Below are positions 38,714 to 50,110 of a stretch of 64,000 bases of DNA, in pieces (the stretch's first letter is position 1; each line of letters opens with the position of its first letter). The stretch is from Lethocerus indicus. Its lineage: Eukaryota > Arthropoda > Insecta > Hemiptera > Belostomatidae. Location of the stretch: assembly GCA_019843655.1 (NCBI GenBank), contig JACDQD010000007.1:20726365-20790364 (forward strand). The letters run 5' to 3'. The translations under genes were made by a program, and so were the position numbers. Under the pieces are notes generated by a model. The model ran no database searches. It was not told the origin of the DNA and worked only from the letters and a program-made list of their open reading frames with translations.

Positions 38714-38907
38714 AGTCCTCGGGTTTTTATTGTGTATTTTCCCGACTAGCAAAACAACATTGTAAAAAAATCATGTATAATGTATTGTAATAATTAAGAA
38801 TATAAATGTAGTAAGGCCAATAGGCCGGAATACATGCAGTAATCACAATTTGTTTATACCGTTGTATCGTTATAATATTTGTATTTATAGTAATAAAAAT
38901 TATAGTA
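38714..38907 (+). mobile_element. Insertion of about 194 bp in family A copy 8, retroposon-like
   Basis: Sequence absent from all other family A arms, bordered by a 12-bp duplication of arm sequence. The 3' part is AT-rich and carries a short GGCC-AATA-GGCC inverted repeat about 80 bp before the end. There is no coding capacity. The duplication length and AT-rich 3' end fit a truncated non-LTR retrotransposon or SINE; a small DNA element is less likely because no terminal inverted repeats are visible. The family was not identified. Confidence 0.65.
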
Positions 38908-38919
38908 GCTACTGGAGAT
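38908..38919 (+). repeat. Right 12-bp target duplication of the insertion
   Basis: GCTACTGGAGAT, after which the family A arm continues as GGTGAGCAGCCGAAACC. Confidence 0.75.
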
Positions 38920-41900
38920 GGTGAGCAGCCGAAACCGGTCTAGCAAAAGACGAAATAAGCGAGTGGACACAGAAAGACACGAAATTTACGGTATTCCAAC
39001 CCCTCGCAGGCCACAAAACAGGCATGTTAAATTAGTATCTTGTCAAATTGTCGTGATTATAATTTATATATACTAAATCGTTTAGTATATCTGTAAGAGT
39101 GTTTTTAATATAACGCATAATAAGGATAAGCAATGAAAGGTCCTTTTCGTCCTCCCGAAGATGCCATCGCAATAAGATTTAATTTCTGCGACGTTCTGAT
39201 GGTACTTGGCGGCCTCGTCGGGGGGCATTTTAAACCCGCCAAGGGAATAGAGCCCGCTATCGCCCGAGCGCTCTTTCATAAACAGGTAGGAGGGTGGCGC
39301 CAGGGAGACGGGGACGTTCGCCAAACAAGTTTACAGCGTTATCTTTTTTCTTCAACCCCGCCCCTACCCCAAAAGCGCGGGGTATCTTCCTCCCCTTCCC
39401 TTTCGGCGTGTAGCGCGGGGTGCGCGGGGGCGGCGACAACATTTCCTCCGCTCAAAGAGGCCCGGGGACGGTAATAGCCCGCGACAAATTCTGATACAGT
39501 GACACCGCCGGCCCTTATACACCTCCTTATCGGCGAGCGTTGCGCTTAGGGTGAGGGGGGTGGCAAAAACGGCCCCTCGCCGGAAACGCCCAAGGCTTAT
39601 CGGCCCGGCCCCCTTCAGCTCCCCCACCGCCCTCACAGGCAAACATATCTCGGACAACGGGCCTTCCACCCTTTTCAACCTCTGCCGTTCATCCTTATGA
39701 TAAACTGCGATCCCTTATAATATAAAAGGAATTTACCGCATGTTTTCGCCCTGTTTAACTCCTCCGTATTAAAGTATTTAGTTGGGAGTATTCGTCATAG
39801 ACGCTTCGTCCCGTATCATAAGATAACTTCATAAGCATTATTAGAATTATCAAATTGATGAAGATAGTAACTCGATAATTTATTTACATTCCTTATACGA
39901 TTCGAGTTATTTATCTGGGAATCAATATTGCATTCCTCCTTTCAGATAGCGAGGTAGTTGCATAGCACTGTCAGTTTTATAGTCATTATTTTTTGGACAT
40001 TCTAAAAATTATAAAAATGTTGACATAATCGGTATTATAATAATGTCGTTATTCGGCCTAGTTGCTCTTCTCGATTTATTTATGAGGCGTTCTACCGGTG
40101 TTTCTCGGTAAGGCCCGGCACTTCATTAAAGCCTCTCGTTATTGCGTCGTTGTCATTATCTTTATCGACGTCATATTAAGTCCTCCTCCCGTAATAGTCG
40201 CGCAGTTGCAGTTAATAAAGGGCCGGACGCAGCCGGCCCATAAAAAGTTGCGGTATCGGAAAGGTTAAGTAAGCCCGGGGGAAGATTGACCTTCCGGTCC
40301 AATTAGGCGGGGCTGTAATAATTGCCAAGTAACCTTGGTCTGTCGCAGGCCGGGGACCGCCGCGTACGCCGTGTACCGTAGAATCGAACCGCCATTCCGG
40401 CATTCCGGCGTAATTTTTGTTTGCAATAATTTCCGACACGAAAACGCGAGACCGTCAGGTATCTCGTTAGGCCTGGACTTGTTAGAGTTTCTTTTTTTAT
40501 TTTTTATTATCTCTTTCCCGAGCCGCGCCGGGGTATTCAGTAATAACGGCGATGATGACCGGGCTAATCCGGGTTTATCGAGATCACTGGATAAGATCCG
40601 CTAATAACTCCAATTTGGCGCCCGCTACCTTCAAAGCCGCCTCTAAACGAGCCGACTGAAAATATGCGTTGGCCCCGCTGAGCTCGACCCGAATAATTTG
40701 ACGGAGCCCGAGCGAAATTAATATTTAATCCTTTTTTTCGTCCAGAATCGTTCAAATCGAATTATGTCATGTAGATTTCCGCTCTGCGAACTAATTAGTT
40801 GACAGTATCAATCTCGTTCAGTTTCATTGCAAAACGTATCGTCCTCGTATCAAACCATCGAACCAAAGTCCCGTTTCGTTCTATTCGGCTATTTTCCGCA
40901 TGCCCGAAGGGGAAGAAATTAACGACAAGTTGTATTTTTTGGACCATTGCACGAACAGCCTGGGTGTATTCTGCGTTTCAACATTCCCGTTTGAGAAATA
41001 GATGATAACAAGAGATAATTTTCGGAGTAATTCTGCACAATTATAGACGGTTACATCATCCGGAATTGCATCATACCGTAATGTTCTCACGCACCGCCTC
41101 TCTTGTTGCGCAAGACCGATAGATTTAGGAAGTGCGGATATTTTCCAATAATTCTTCGATTATGCACCCCTCTTCGTTATGGCCGGAAGGGTGAAACGAT
41201 GAAGAGGGTTCGGTTGACGTCCGATAGTTGGGAAGCGATAGGAGTCGTGGGGTAGGTATGTCGTGCGTCGTGGCGCGGGGGTGGGGTGCGCGTCGCGTGG
41301 GGGTGACGAGATAATTATCGGGATTAATCATGACGCTAACGTGACGTCCGAGGATGTCATGTCGTTGCCGCCATTATGCATTCAGGTGACGCACCTTTCC
41401 ATCATCGCCCCCCCTTCCTGCCCGGTAACTACCCTTAACTGCCCTCCCACCGCCACTACACCGACCCTTATCAATATCCACCCTACATCTGTCATCCACT
41501 ATCAGGGGGGGGGACGTTCGGCCTCCTCTCGGCATTCCATTAGCGATCCGGAAGCCTTCATTCGAAATACCTTGACCGCATACTGACACGACAATAGTTT
41601 AATGTCGGTTTGCACTTTATAAATTTGCAGTTCATCTGTACCGATGACATGGCGCGAAATAAATTATAACCCGAATTAAACGTCTTTTTTTGCGGTCTGG
41701 TATTATTTGACATATCGTCACTCCGTTTCCACTTGTCTTTGCCTAATGATATACACTTTGTATTCTTACGTTTCAGATCATCAGTAAAAAAAAACAGACG
41801 CAATATATAAATAAATTGTAAATACAACGCAATATTACTAACACAAGGCTACAGAGAAACGCGGGTAGAGACATAAGAGTGTAGAATTTATAATGTTTCA

Positions 41901-43484
41901 TGAAACTGTGTTTCGATTCCGGTTATTCAGTATGGGATATAAAATTCATTTGTAACCACTGTGCTTATACTTTCATTAGCTAGCAATGTACTGTAGTGAC
42001 TATTAATATTCAGTCTGCCTATTATTAAGTAATAAATTGGCATGACTCATGTTGCGTTCATGCATATAACATATGGAATACAGGAAGTAGCTTTATACTC
42101 ATTTACTAACTTAATCACAGTACTTAATTATAATTTATCATGAAAACTCCGATTTCGTATCGAATAATTTAATACTAATTTCCGTTTTCAGACAGATGGC
42201 GATATTCTTTTTTCTGACTAATAGGGCAGGTAAAAAATCGAAGGGTTGATTGATTGATAAACCCTCCACAATAAGTAATGGTCGGGTGTTCTTATAACAC
42301 TTTACAGCAATAACTCCCGGAGGGGCCCCGGTCTCTGCCACGACGATAAGACGTTATCTATATTCGTATAATAAAGTCTCATTCATCCCCGACCCCCTGG
42401 CCGACCCTCATCGCTGGCTTTCAAAAGCCCCCGGGTGACTTTAATAATGTTCTTTATGTGATCCGGCTTGATATACGGTCGGGCTTTAATAATGCTATAC
42501 CCCATATTGTAGTGCCCCCACTTCCTCGGCCATCCCGACCCTACGGCCCCGCCCCGCCGACGACCCTCCTTCTTGTAATACGAGGATTTTAAAAATGAAT
42601 TTACCGGCTCTGTGTAGACGAGGTCGGTGTGAATTTATGCGGCGTAAATACGGATAGCGGTTGTACCGCTGTCGGCTTACGAATCGGGCCCTCTACAAGC
42701 CAGATAATCGGTTTAGCCCAAGATCGAGGACCGCTAAGGTGAAATTATTTATTGGCAAACACCGTAACCGAAATTGTCAACCGTGCTACGGGTTAATGTA
42801 CTTCGATTTAAAAGTAAGAAGTCGGCTGATTTAACGCCAAAGCCGTATTTTATTATACGGCGAATTCATTCGACCGGCTTAATTGTAGCGGAGTCCGTTC
42901 TTTCGCGAATTATTTTATTTGCCTTCACGCTTTTTATCTGAATTTCTTATTTAGATAAGCGCTACGCGGGCACCGAAAATTTTTTTAAGAAAAATCCACC
43001 GCACGCCCGACACGCCGAGCTATTCTGTCCGGCTACGACCTCTGCGTTGTTTTTGTCAGCGCTGAAATTTCAATCGAGAGCATTGAAAATGCGGATAATC
43101 GTTATTAGTGCCGCCGTGGAACGAAAGGGAGGCGTGCTGCAATGGCAACAGCAATGGAGCGTGTCGTGGTTGAGCCGAAAAAACCGCGGGGACCTCAGCC
43201 AGTGCTTCGCCAACAAATGACTGTAATTCCCCGTTAAAAAGAAGTACCCGCTGGAGTAGGAAAAATGAGTAGGGTTGGCGGAATGATGGGGGTCGGTCGG
43301 TGGGGGGAAAATGATAGTTTTTAGCGCAACCTGTAGAGAAATACACCGGCGCTGTGTATACGCTCGAAAATTGCTTCAAACGACCGGTTGCTCACAACCA
43401 ATTATTCGCTTATTATGCATTGATTTTGCCATTAAGATAATACCTCCTGGAAATTACGCCGGAGCGGTAGGGGGCGGTATATAT

Positions 43485-43487
<3 letters not shown>

Positions 43488-43532
<45 letters not shown>
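43488..43532 (+). repeat. GA microsatellite
   Basis: About 22 perfect GA units, followed by a second shorter GA tract at about 43550-43573. It makes a spurious Glu-Arg frame on the plus strand. Confidence 0.95.
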
Positions 43533-43535
<3 letters not shown>

Positions 43536-43798
43536 ATAAAAGAAACGAGAAAGAGAGAGAGAGAGACAGAGAGAGGAAAAAAGCCGTCATGGTGGAGGTT
43601 TTATTTCCACGAGGTAATAACAATGATTCGGCCTCTCAATAAGGGGCTCGCTTGTTTTCAGGACGCTCGTGTTTCTTTTCCCGTTTCCTTTTCAAGCCCA
43701 CCCGGAGAATTGTTTAATGAGCGATTACTTAATAAAGACTCCCGGGGCGATTAACCGCGGAGATCTAATTAAAATTTCACGCGCGCGCCCGCTCTGCC

Positions 43799-43816
43799 AA
43801 ATGGCCGCGGCCATTT
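43799..43816. other. 18-bp perfect palindrome AAATGGCCGCGGCCATTT
   Basis: Every base is matched by its reverse complement. Each half holds ATGGCC, close to the core recognised by YY1/Pleiohomeotic-type zinc finger proteins. The sequence match is only partial, and binding is inference. Confidence 0.6.
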
Positions 43817-45229
43817 TCGGCCGTCCAATACCCATCTGAAACTTGGGGATGCATACCGCCGCCTTTCCTTGCCGGACCTTACTTTGTTACCTCCTTAAAC
43901 GCTATTAAAATGCGTAATAGATCAATTAAACTCCGGCGACGTGAAAGATAATTATTACCTTAATAGGAATTTTCATGTCCTCTCCCTATGTCATCACTTT
44001 TGTCCATAAGTTTAGGAATTATTTGATATATGATAAACATTAATATTAATTACTTCAACCTAGAATGGAAAACTTTGCGCAAATAAATATATACAGAATA
44101 ACTTTTTAAAATATTATAATACGCGAACAAGAAAATTACCACTCAAGGATCTGTAATTACTCTTCCCTTAATGGGATACCCATCTTTCACATTTTTAAAC
44201 CTGTATATCCGATTAAATTAAGGGATAGGTGTTATCTCATATCGTGCAATAATTTTCAGGCGAACACTGTAACCTTTCTCACTCGCTAATAACTAAATAA
44301 AATAATTAAGAAAACGGCAGAACCTATTGAAATTGTCAACGTGTGATGAGAGTGTCATTATACATTTCCATGTTATATCCACGAACATATGGTTTAATTT
44401 TGATACAGAAAAATTTAGATAAAACTAAATTCTCAATCTATCAAACAGACTAGAGTTTTAAACAAGTTTCGAAAAATTAGTGGGGGGGGGGGAGGCTGCC
44501 GGACAATACCAATAAGAACGGTCTGTTATTCGAAAATGTTGCCGAGTAATGAGAGGGAAGTCCTCCGGCTGCACTGTCATTAGGGATGAGCGCAATTGAA
44601 CGAGCAGTACAGACCGCACAGGCGCAGAAGAATAAGGCGAAATTGGCGGGCTATCGCTTATTTTGAAAGCGTTATAAAGCGTCAATTTAGGGACAAATGT
44701 TACTTTCGCAAAATACCGCCCGCGGTTACGAAAAGGAAATTTCTTCGGGGACCCGTCATTTCCTGTAGGCGGCAACGTCGTCCTAATAACACAGGAAATC
44801 CCGACTGATGCGAAAACAGTTTTCTCCGTTGGAACTAAACTGATACATTAGATTCTTGTAATATATAGAATCCGAAATCGTGTTTTAAAATTATATACAC
44901 CTCGTTATAACAATAGTTTTAGCATCGGCTATAATGGCATCTCTGAATCAAAGCCTCTACTTCGAAATTTACAAGACATAGAGTTTTTAAATTAAAATTC
45001 TTTGGATACCATGAATATTATTATAATACAGCCATTATTAATAGGAGAATCCTGTATTGCTGTAGATATTTTTGGGTTGTGTTATTATAAACTGAGTCAA
45101 AAATCAAAAACTGATTTGCAGTCTCAGAAGGGCCAATAACGCATCGTTAGTCTGATTGCTTGAGACAGAACAAACTGGAGGACATTAGGGGAATATATAA
45201 TTTTCCGGCCGATAACTCTGTTGACCCAA

Positions 45230-45290
45230 GGGCAATGGGGAATGGGGCGTGGGAGAAGGTAGGGTTGAGTGGGTGGTGGGTGTGGGGGGT
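45230..45290 (+). repeat. G-run cluster, potential G-quadruplex
   Basis: About nine runs of three or more G in 60 bases, with loops of one to seven bases, at the edge of a GC-rich island. Confidence 0.65.
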
Positions 45291-48200
45291 GTTGACAGAG
45301 AAATGTTGTCGGGGAATTAACCGTAGTGGAGCGGGCCTAATTCAGGGGACAGATTTACCGCGGGCACAAATCAGGGCCCCGAGCCCTGTTATCCTGGCCG
45401 GGACACGGCCGCTAAGCCCCCCGGCTTCGGGCTTAATAAACCCGAAGCACACCCGCTGGAATGTATCCCCCACCTCGCCCTTCGCAACACTACCGGTCCT
45501 CACCGGCGGCGAAACATCCCTGCTCGACAACCAATTATTCGACCAATTGGTGACTCCCGATTGATAAGCCTACGGCTCAGTTCTTACGCCATAGACAGAC
45601 AATTTTTTTCACAAATACCTTTTACGGCACTAAAATCTTAATCTAGCTCATTGTCGGTTTCTGATGGAAATTCCAATGGACCGAGTAAGAAATCTCATTT
45701 TTACAAAAGCCCCACTAATCTGATATACTCCCAGCAAATATTATTCGAAATGGGTACTTATGTATTATGCGGAGGCCACTAATTTTAGAGGTTTATTTAT
45801 TACAGTAGACCCAAAAAAACTACATTATTAGACAGAACAGATTTTAATTGACTAACTGTGCACGCCACGCGCTATTATGACAAGTTGTTATTGTTTTCTG
45901 CCTCCCAAAAGGCAGCGATGTCGGCGACGAGCTATTCCGAGAGGTTTTAGGGTCCGAAGTACGACTCATCGGTTATGGAGTAAATTGTATTCATATAAGG
46001 AAAGTACAAATAAAATATTCATGAACCCCTAACCAAACCTAACCGTCGCAGCGCGCTGTAAAATAGTGGCCTTCGCATAATACGTAAGTAGATCGAAATG
46101 TACATATCTGGGACGTGCAATTATTCCTGGCATAACTGTGCGAGAACATCACGGATCGAGCCCTGAGGGACCGCGCGCTCAAATTATACACGACCCAGTA
46201 GAAAAATTACCCGAAAATTATTTATTACGCATTAAAGAACTCGAAAAGAATTTGAATCTGCATCGCGATCTGTGTCGTGCATACTTTCCTTGGCCGCTAT
46301 AAACCGATCGCCGGAATCGACACGAAATGGCGGGGCGCCGAATTTCTTCGTGAGGTCACGATACCACTTTAACTTTACGCGCGTCCCCGGCCTCTCGAAT
46401 TAACAACTTGATTACACACTCGAAACCGACGGGTCCGGCCTTATATTTTCCAGATTGTGCCGCGCTTCCGTTCGAATACAAAAGAACGGGGAGGGGGCGG
46501 GAGCGAAGTAAAAATAAAGTATAAAAACCGCCGAAGTGTAAACCTAACGAGGCTGTTCGTAGATCAATTATCGCCGGTAATGGGGGAATAATCGTGGGTG
46601 CGCTCGCTATTAGGGCACGCCATTGTTGAATGCGGGGAACGAAAAGCTCCGGAAGAACGATAAGCGGGCGGGGCCCGACTAGGCAAAAATGAAATATTGG
46701 AATACCGAGGGGTCGGGGGGGGGGTGGAGAAAAAAAATCCAATTTAAATAATAATTAAGGGGCGTATGGACCGGGGCCACTTTTAAAGTCACGCGTGTCA
46801 CCCACAAGATAACGCTGCGCGCGACCGAACTCCCCGGGCTTAATTCCGTATTCATTTTGCTGGTCCGCATCGCCGCCGCGACCTTCAGAAATTCGGAGGG
46901 AAAAACAGGCCCCTTTAAAAGACCCCCGGAAAGGACCGTTATCTCTTGGTCAAACTTTCGTGACGCCAAATAAATACACACAGGCCAATTAAATTGAAAA
47001 ATGGCGACGAAAATAACGAGGGATTATTCAAACCGAGATTCCAATAAATTCGGAACCGATTCGTCAGCAAATAATATCTCCTGCGTTTTATTTATGGCCA
47101 CAAGTTTTAATTGATGGATCGGCCAGTCACCGGCCGGGTTCAACACGCGGCTTCCTATGTATTTTATTTTACACTCTTTTATATAAAGTGAGGTATTTTA
47201 TGTAAAATGTTTACTAAATTGATCGGTAAGTGTATACAGCGGAACTACACATTTGGAAATACATTAAATTTCTTTGTCATTCCTGTCGCCTATTTTGTCG
47301 CCACAAACAATCGAGGAAGGTATCAAAACTTTCCGAAGGAAAGGATTATGCTATTCCGGAATGATTTATCAGTTTTGTTAATAATAAAGATTACTTCCAA
47401 AATAAAACACATCACGAATCCTGATAGGACACCGTTTATTGCAGAAAACGGGAGCGCTGGACCGTGAACTGTGGTGGGTCATAACCTCAAGCAAGGTTAT
47501 GTAATGTGCCCGAGGGGTGGACCGGTGCAATGGTCCAACGCCAGGGGGCATATTGCGGTTGCAGATGTTCCGCTGAGGGTCGTGTTCCACGTGAAATGTC
47601 CTCAAAACGTGCAGCCCCCCCCCCTCCCGCCGAGCCGAAGGGAAATTATTACACGGGGGGCGGACAACAAAAGAAAATAATTCTTCGGTTTCGACGTCCC
47701 CAATAGCCCCTAACCAAGGGGGCGTTACCGCTCCCCTCAAGAATACTACGCCTATATATATACTGAAATGCCTGTGCGCGCGTGTGGATTGTGTGCACTT
47801 TGTAGACTCAACACTAAACTGAATCTACATCTGTATATAAACCTCGCTCGACTAATATTGGGTTTACAGAAGAATTTCCTAAAAACTATGTAAATTATCG
47901 AAAAATACTGTAGCGTTGGTTTTCGGTTGTTGATTTTATATGTAACTTTTTTGTCTATCCGTATATTATTATTGCGGTTAGCCATAACATTTTTCATATC
48001 GACCTTCATAATTTAACCTTACGAATTAAACTATTTTCTGTCAGGATCTATTCGCACCGAAGACCGCGCCCACACCACGGGCGTGCTCTTGACATCTCAA
48101 TTCAGTTGGCGATAACGTACGCCAACGGGAATAAACTCCGGAGGAATGGGGCCGTTGGTCGTGACGTTGACTGAAGCCGTATCCTAATAGCTTCGTCCCC

Positions 48201-48768
48201 CCTCCCAAGAAGGGGTTGAAGGGGTAATTAATTACGTCGAATAAAAAGAGATTAATCGTATCGGATTATTAAAATTCATACGGCCTGGCCGTAAACTGTC
48301 CTGTTGTTATTAAGAAGTCAGGCGGTTTAACCGGTCGCAAGGGTGATTCTTCTTTTTCGGACAGGGGGCTATAACGAAGCACCCACATATAACGATTAGG
48401 ATGATGAATAACGTTAGCCCGGTGTCAGCTCGGTAATTGTGAATACAGTCCTCACTTTAATTCGAGCGCTTTGACTCGGAGAGGTTTACAAAATTAAAAC
48501 GTGTAAACTATAATTTCCACACCGTTTGTAACCGACGGGCCGGCCGCGAGGACATTAACAACCGTTTAATATTTATTTTGACGCCGACTGCTCGCTGCTA
48601 AACCGTTCGCACACCGTAACGCAATTAGCGGTCGGACCCACGCCAGTTTTTTTTTTAGTTTCGAAAAGGTTAATTTATGGCCAAGAGTATTGCTTTATAA
48701 ATAATTTATGCTCTCGGGGCGGTTACACAAAAGCGGGGTAAAAAAAGATTGTGGTTGATGGGCGGAAT

Positions 48769-48780
48769 GGGGGGGGGGGG
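48769..48780 (+). repeat. G12 homopolymer
   Basis: Twelve consecutive G, the longest G run in the window. Confidence 0.9.
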
Positions 48781-49763
48781 CGAACGCCAATAAATTATCG
48801 CCGATTGGTTTGAGCCCGCGATTCGGCGGCGTTTCACAAAATGACGAATGGAAATCGGGCCCCATTGTCGTTCATTAGCGGTCGCCCGGGGCCCAGATAG
48901 AGACGGACCTAATTTACCGGCTCTACACAGGTTTTGCGATGTTCAGAGAACCACTTTTCGAATACTTGAAATGCTAGAACAATATGTTTGCCGTCCCCTA
49001 TTTTTAACCCTTTATTAGTCCGCGCGAACTTCACATCGCACAATCTGTTGTCATTGTCCGTTCTAGACCATTCGAGCGCAGGCCACCCCACCGATCTGAT
49101 AGCCCGGATGAAACAGTGCCCTGGAAATATGGGGGTTGAAAAAAAAACCGCGTTTCGCTTTAACAGAAAAAAAATACCCCGTAAAATAAAATACCCTCCC
49201 CGCCCTCCGCCCCTGATTTACGACGTACGGAAATCCAGGAAAGAAACCCCCCCCCTTCTCCCACCACAGCTGATAGTAGATGATTTACAATAATACGCCG
49301 GAGATGAACGATACTGTGAGGGGCCGGTGAAGAGATGGGGAGGGGTAGAGGACAGATAGAGACGCGCACAATGGGCGGTGGGACAGATGAGAGAGACAGA
49401 CGACACCGTGATTAATATCGGAACCGGCTTATGGAAGGGTGGGTAGGACCATTAATGGGGCGCCGCACCCCTCCCGGGTCACCCATTGTCCCCGTGTCAA
49501 ACTGTTAACAATTTATTAACCGTGGCCTAATCGCGGTCCCCGTGCGCCCCGAGGGCCTGTCACCGTACCACTTCTAACCAAACATAAGGAAGACTGTTCC
49601 ATAACAATTACAATTTGGCGATCTCTAGAATTCCCGACCAATAATGGACGATCAATAAAAAATTATAATACGATCGTTGTAATTACTAGGCAAGAATAGA
49701 AGAGAAATTGGCTTTTATCATGCTCTGAGAGTACCAAATGTATGAATAACCTATTATAAATTT

Positions 49764-50110
49764 GTTTGACATACCTGTTTTGTGGTCTGCGAGGGGTTGG
49801 AATACCGTAGATTTGTTGTGTTTCTGTCTTCTCTCGCCGGTTTGGTCTTTTGCTAGACAGGTTTCGGCCGCTCCCCATGTTCAATAGCGGTGTTAGTCAC
49901 TGTTGGCTCTTTGGATGCTTTTCGGGCATCCTCAGTGCACTGTCACGTATCTTGTTATTGTGTTTTTTTGTGGAATGTTGTTTGTCTTATTTGAGTTGAG
50001 GGGGTGGGATTTTGTTAACCGGCTTAAGTGTAAGTCAGATTGTCGGTCATGAAGGGCGGCGGTGGTGGGAGGGTGAGTTCCTTTAATAGGATTATCGGGG
50101 CAAATATGCA
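49764..50110 (-). repeat. Family A copy 9, complete arm plus spacer
   Basis: Full minus-oriented arm from GTTTGACATACCTGTTTTGTG to CACTGCACT-type sequence (CAGTGCACTGTCACG, to about 49946). Spacer of about 160 bp follows, ending with GAGTTCCTTTAATAGGATTA and ATCGGGGCAAATATG, which is shared with copy 11. No second arm follows. In the element's own orientation the outer end is intact and the copy is truncated inside the spacer. A 73-codon frame reads through the arm on the minus strand, including its ATG and the PTPRRPQNRY-type end. No homologue is known to me. Confidence 0.88.

Larger units (their letters stand above)
38528..39031 (+). repeat. Family A copy 8, with shared left flank and an insertion
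   Basis: The 62-bp left flank (38528-38589) and the junction ATTTCGCGTAGACAGTGACAG match copy 1. The outer segment starts near 38590, the plus arm runs to GCTACTGGAGAT (38713), an insertion follows, and the arm resumes at 38908. It ends with CAGGCATGTTAAA near 39031. Outer segments are therefore present on both sides, although the left arm is internally deleted as in copy 1. Confidence 0.87.
39032..49763. other. Long intergenic GC/AT mosaic, no gene and no family A copy
   Basis: GC/CpG-rich islands lie at about 39130-39680, 40100-40690, 41200-41580, 42290-42900, 43050-43900, 45180-45560, 46140-47150, 47480-47740, 48050-48900 and 49080-49580, alternating with AT-rich DNA. Frames of up to 147 codons occur (for example 43311-43754), partly created by the GA tract. 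No domain is recognisable. G runs lie at 44482-44492 and 48769-48780. This is the longest stretch here without a visible family A copy. Confidence 0.5.

Noticed and set aside
40381..40395. GAATCGAACCGCC, like a B box on the minus strand
   Set aside because: The T-stem does not pair and no A box is present.
43311..43754. 147-codon frame with a long Glu-Arg run
   Set aside because: The run is the translation of the GA microsatellite; flanking residues show no domain.
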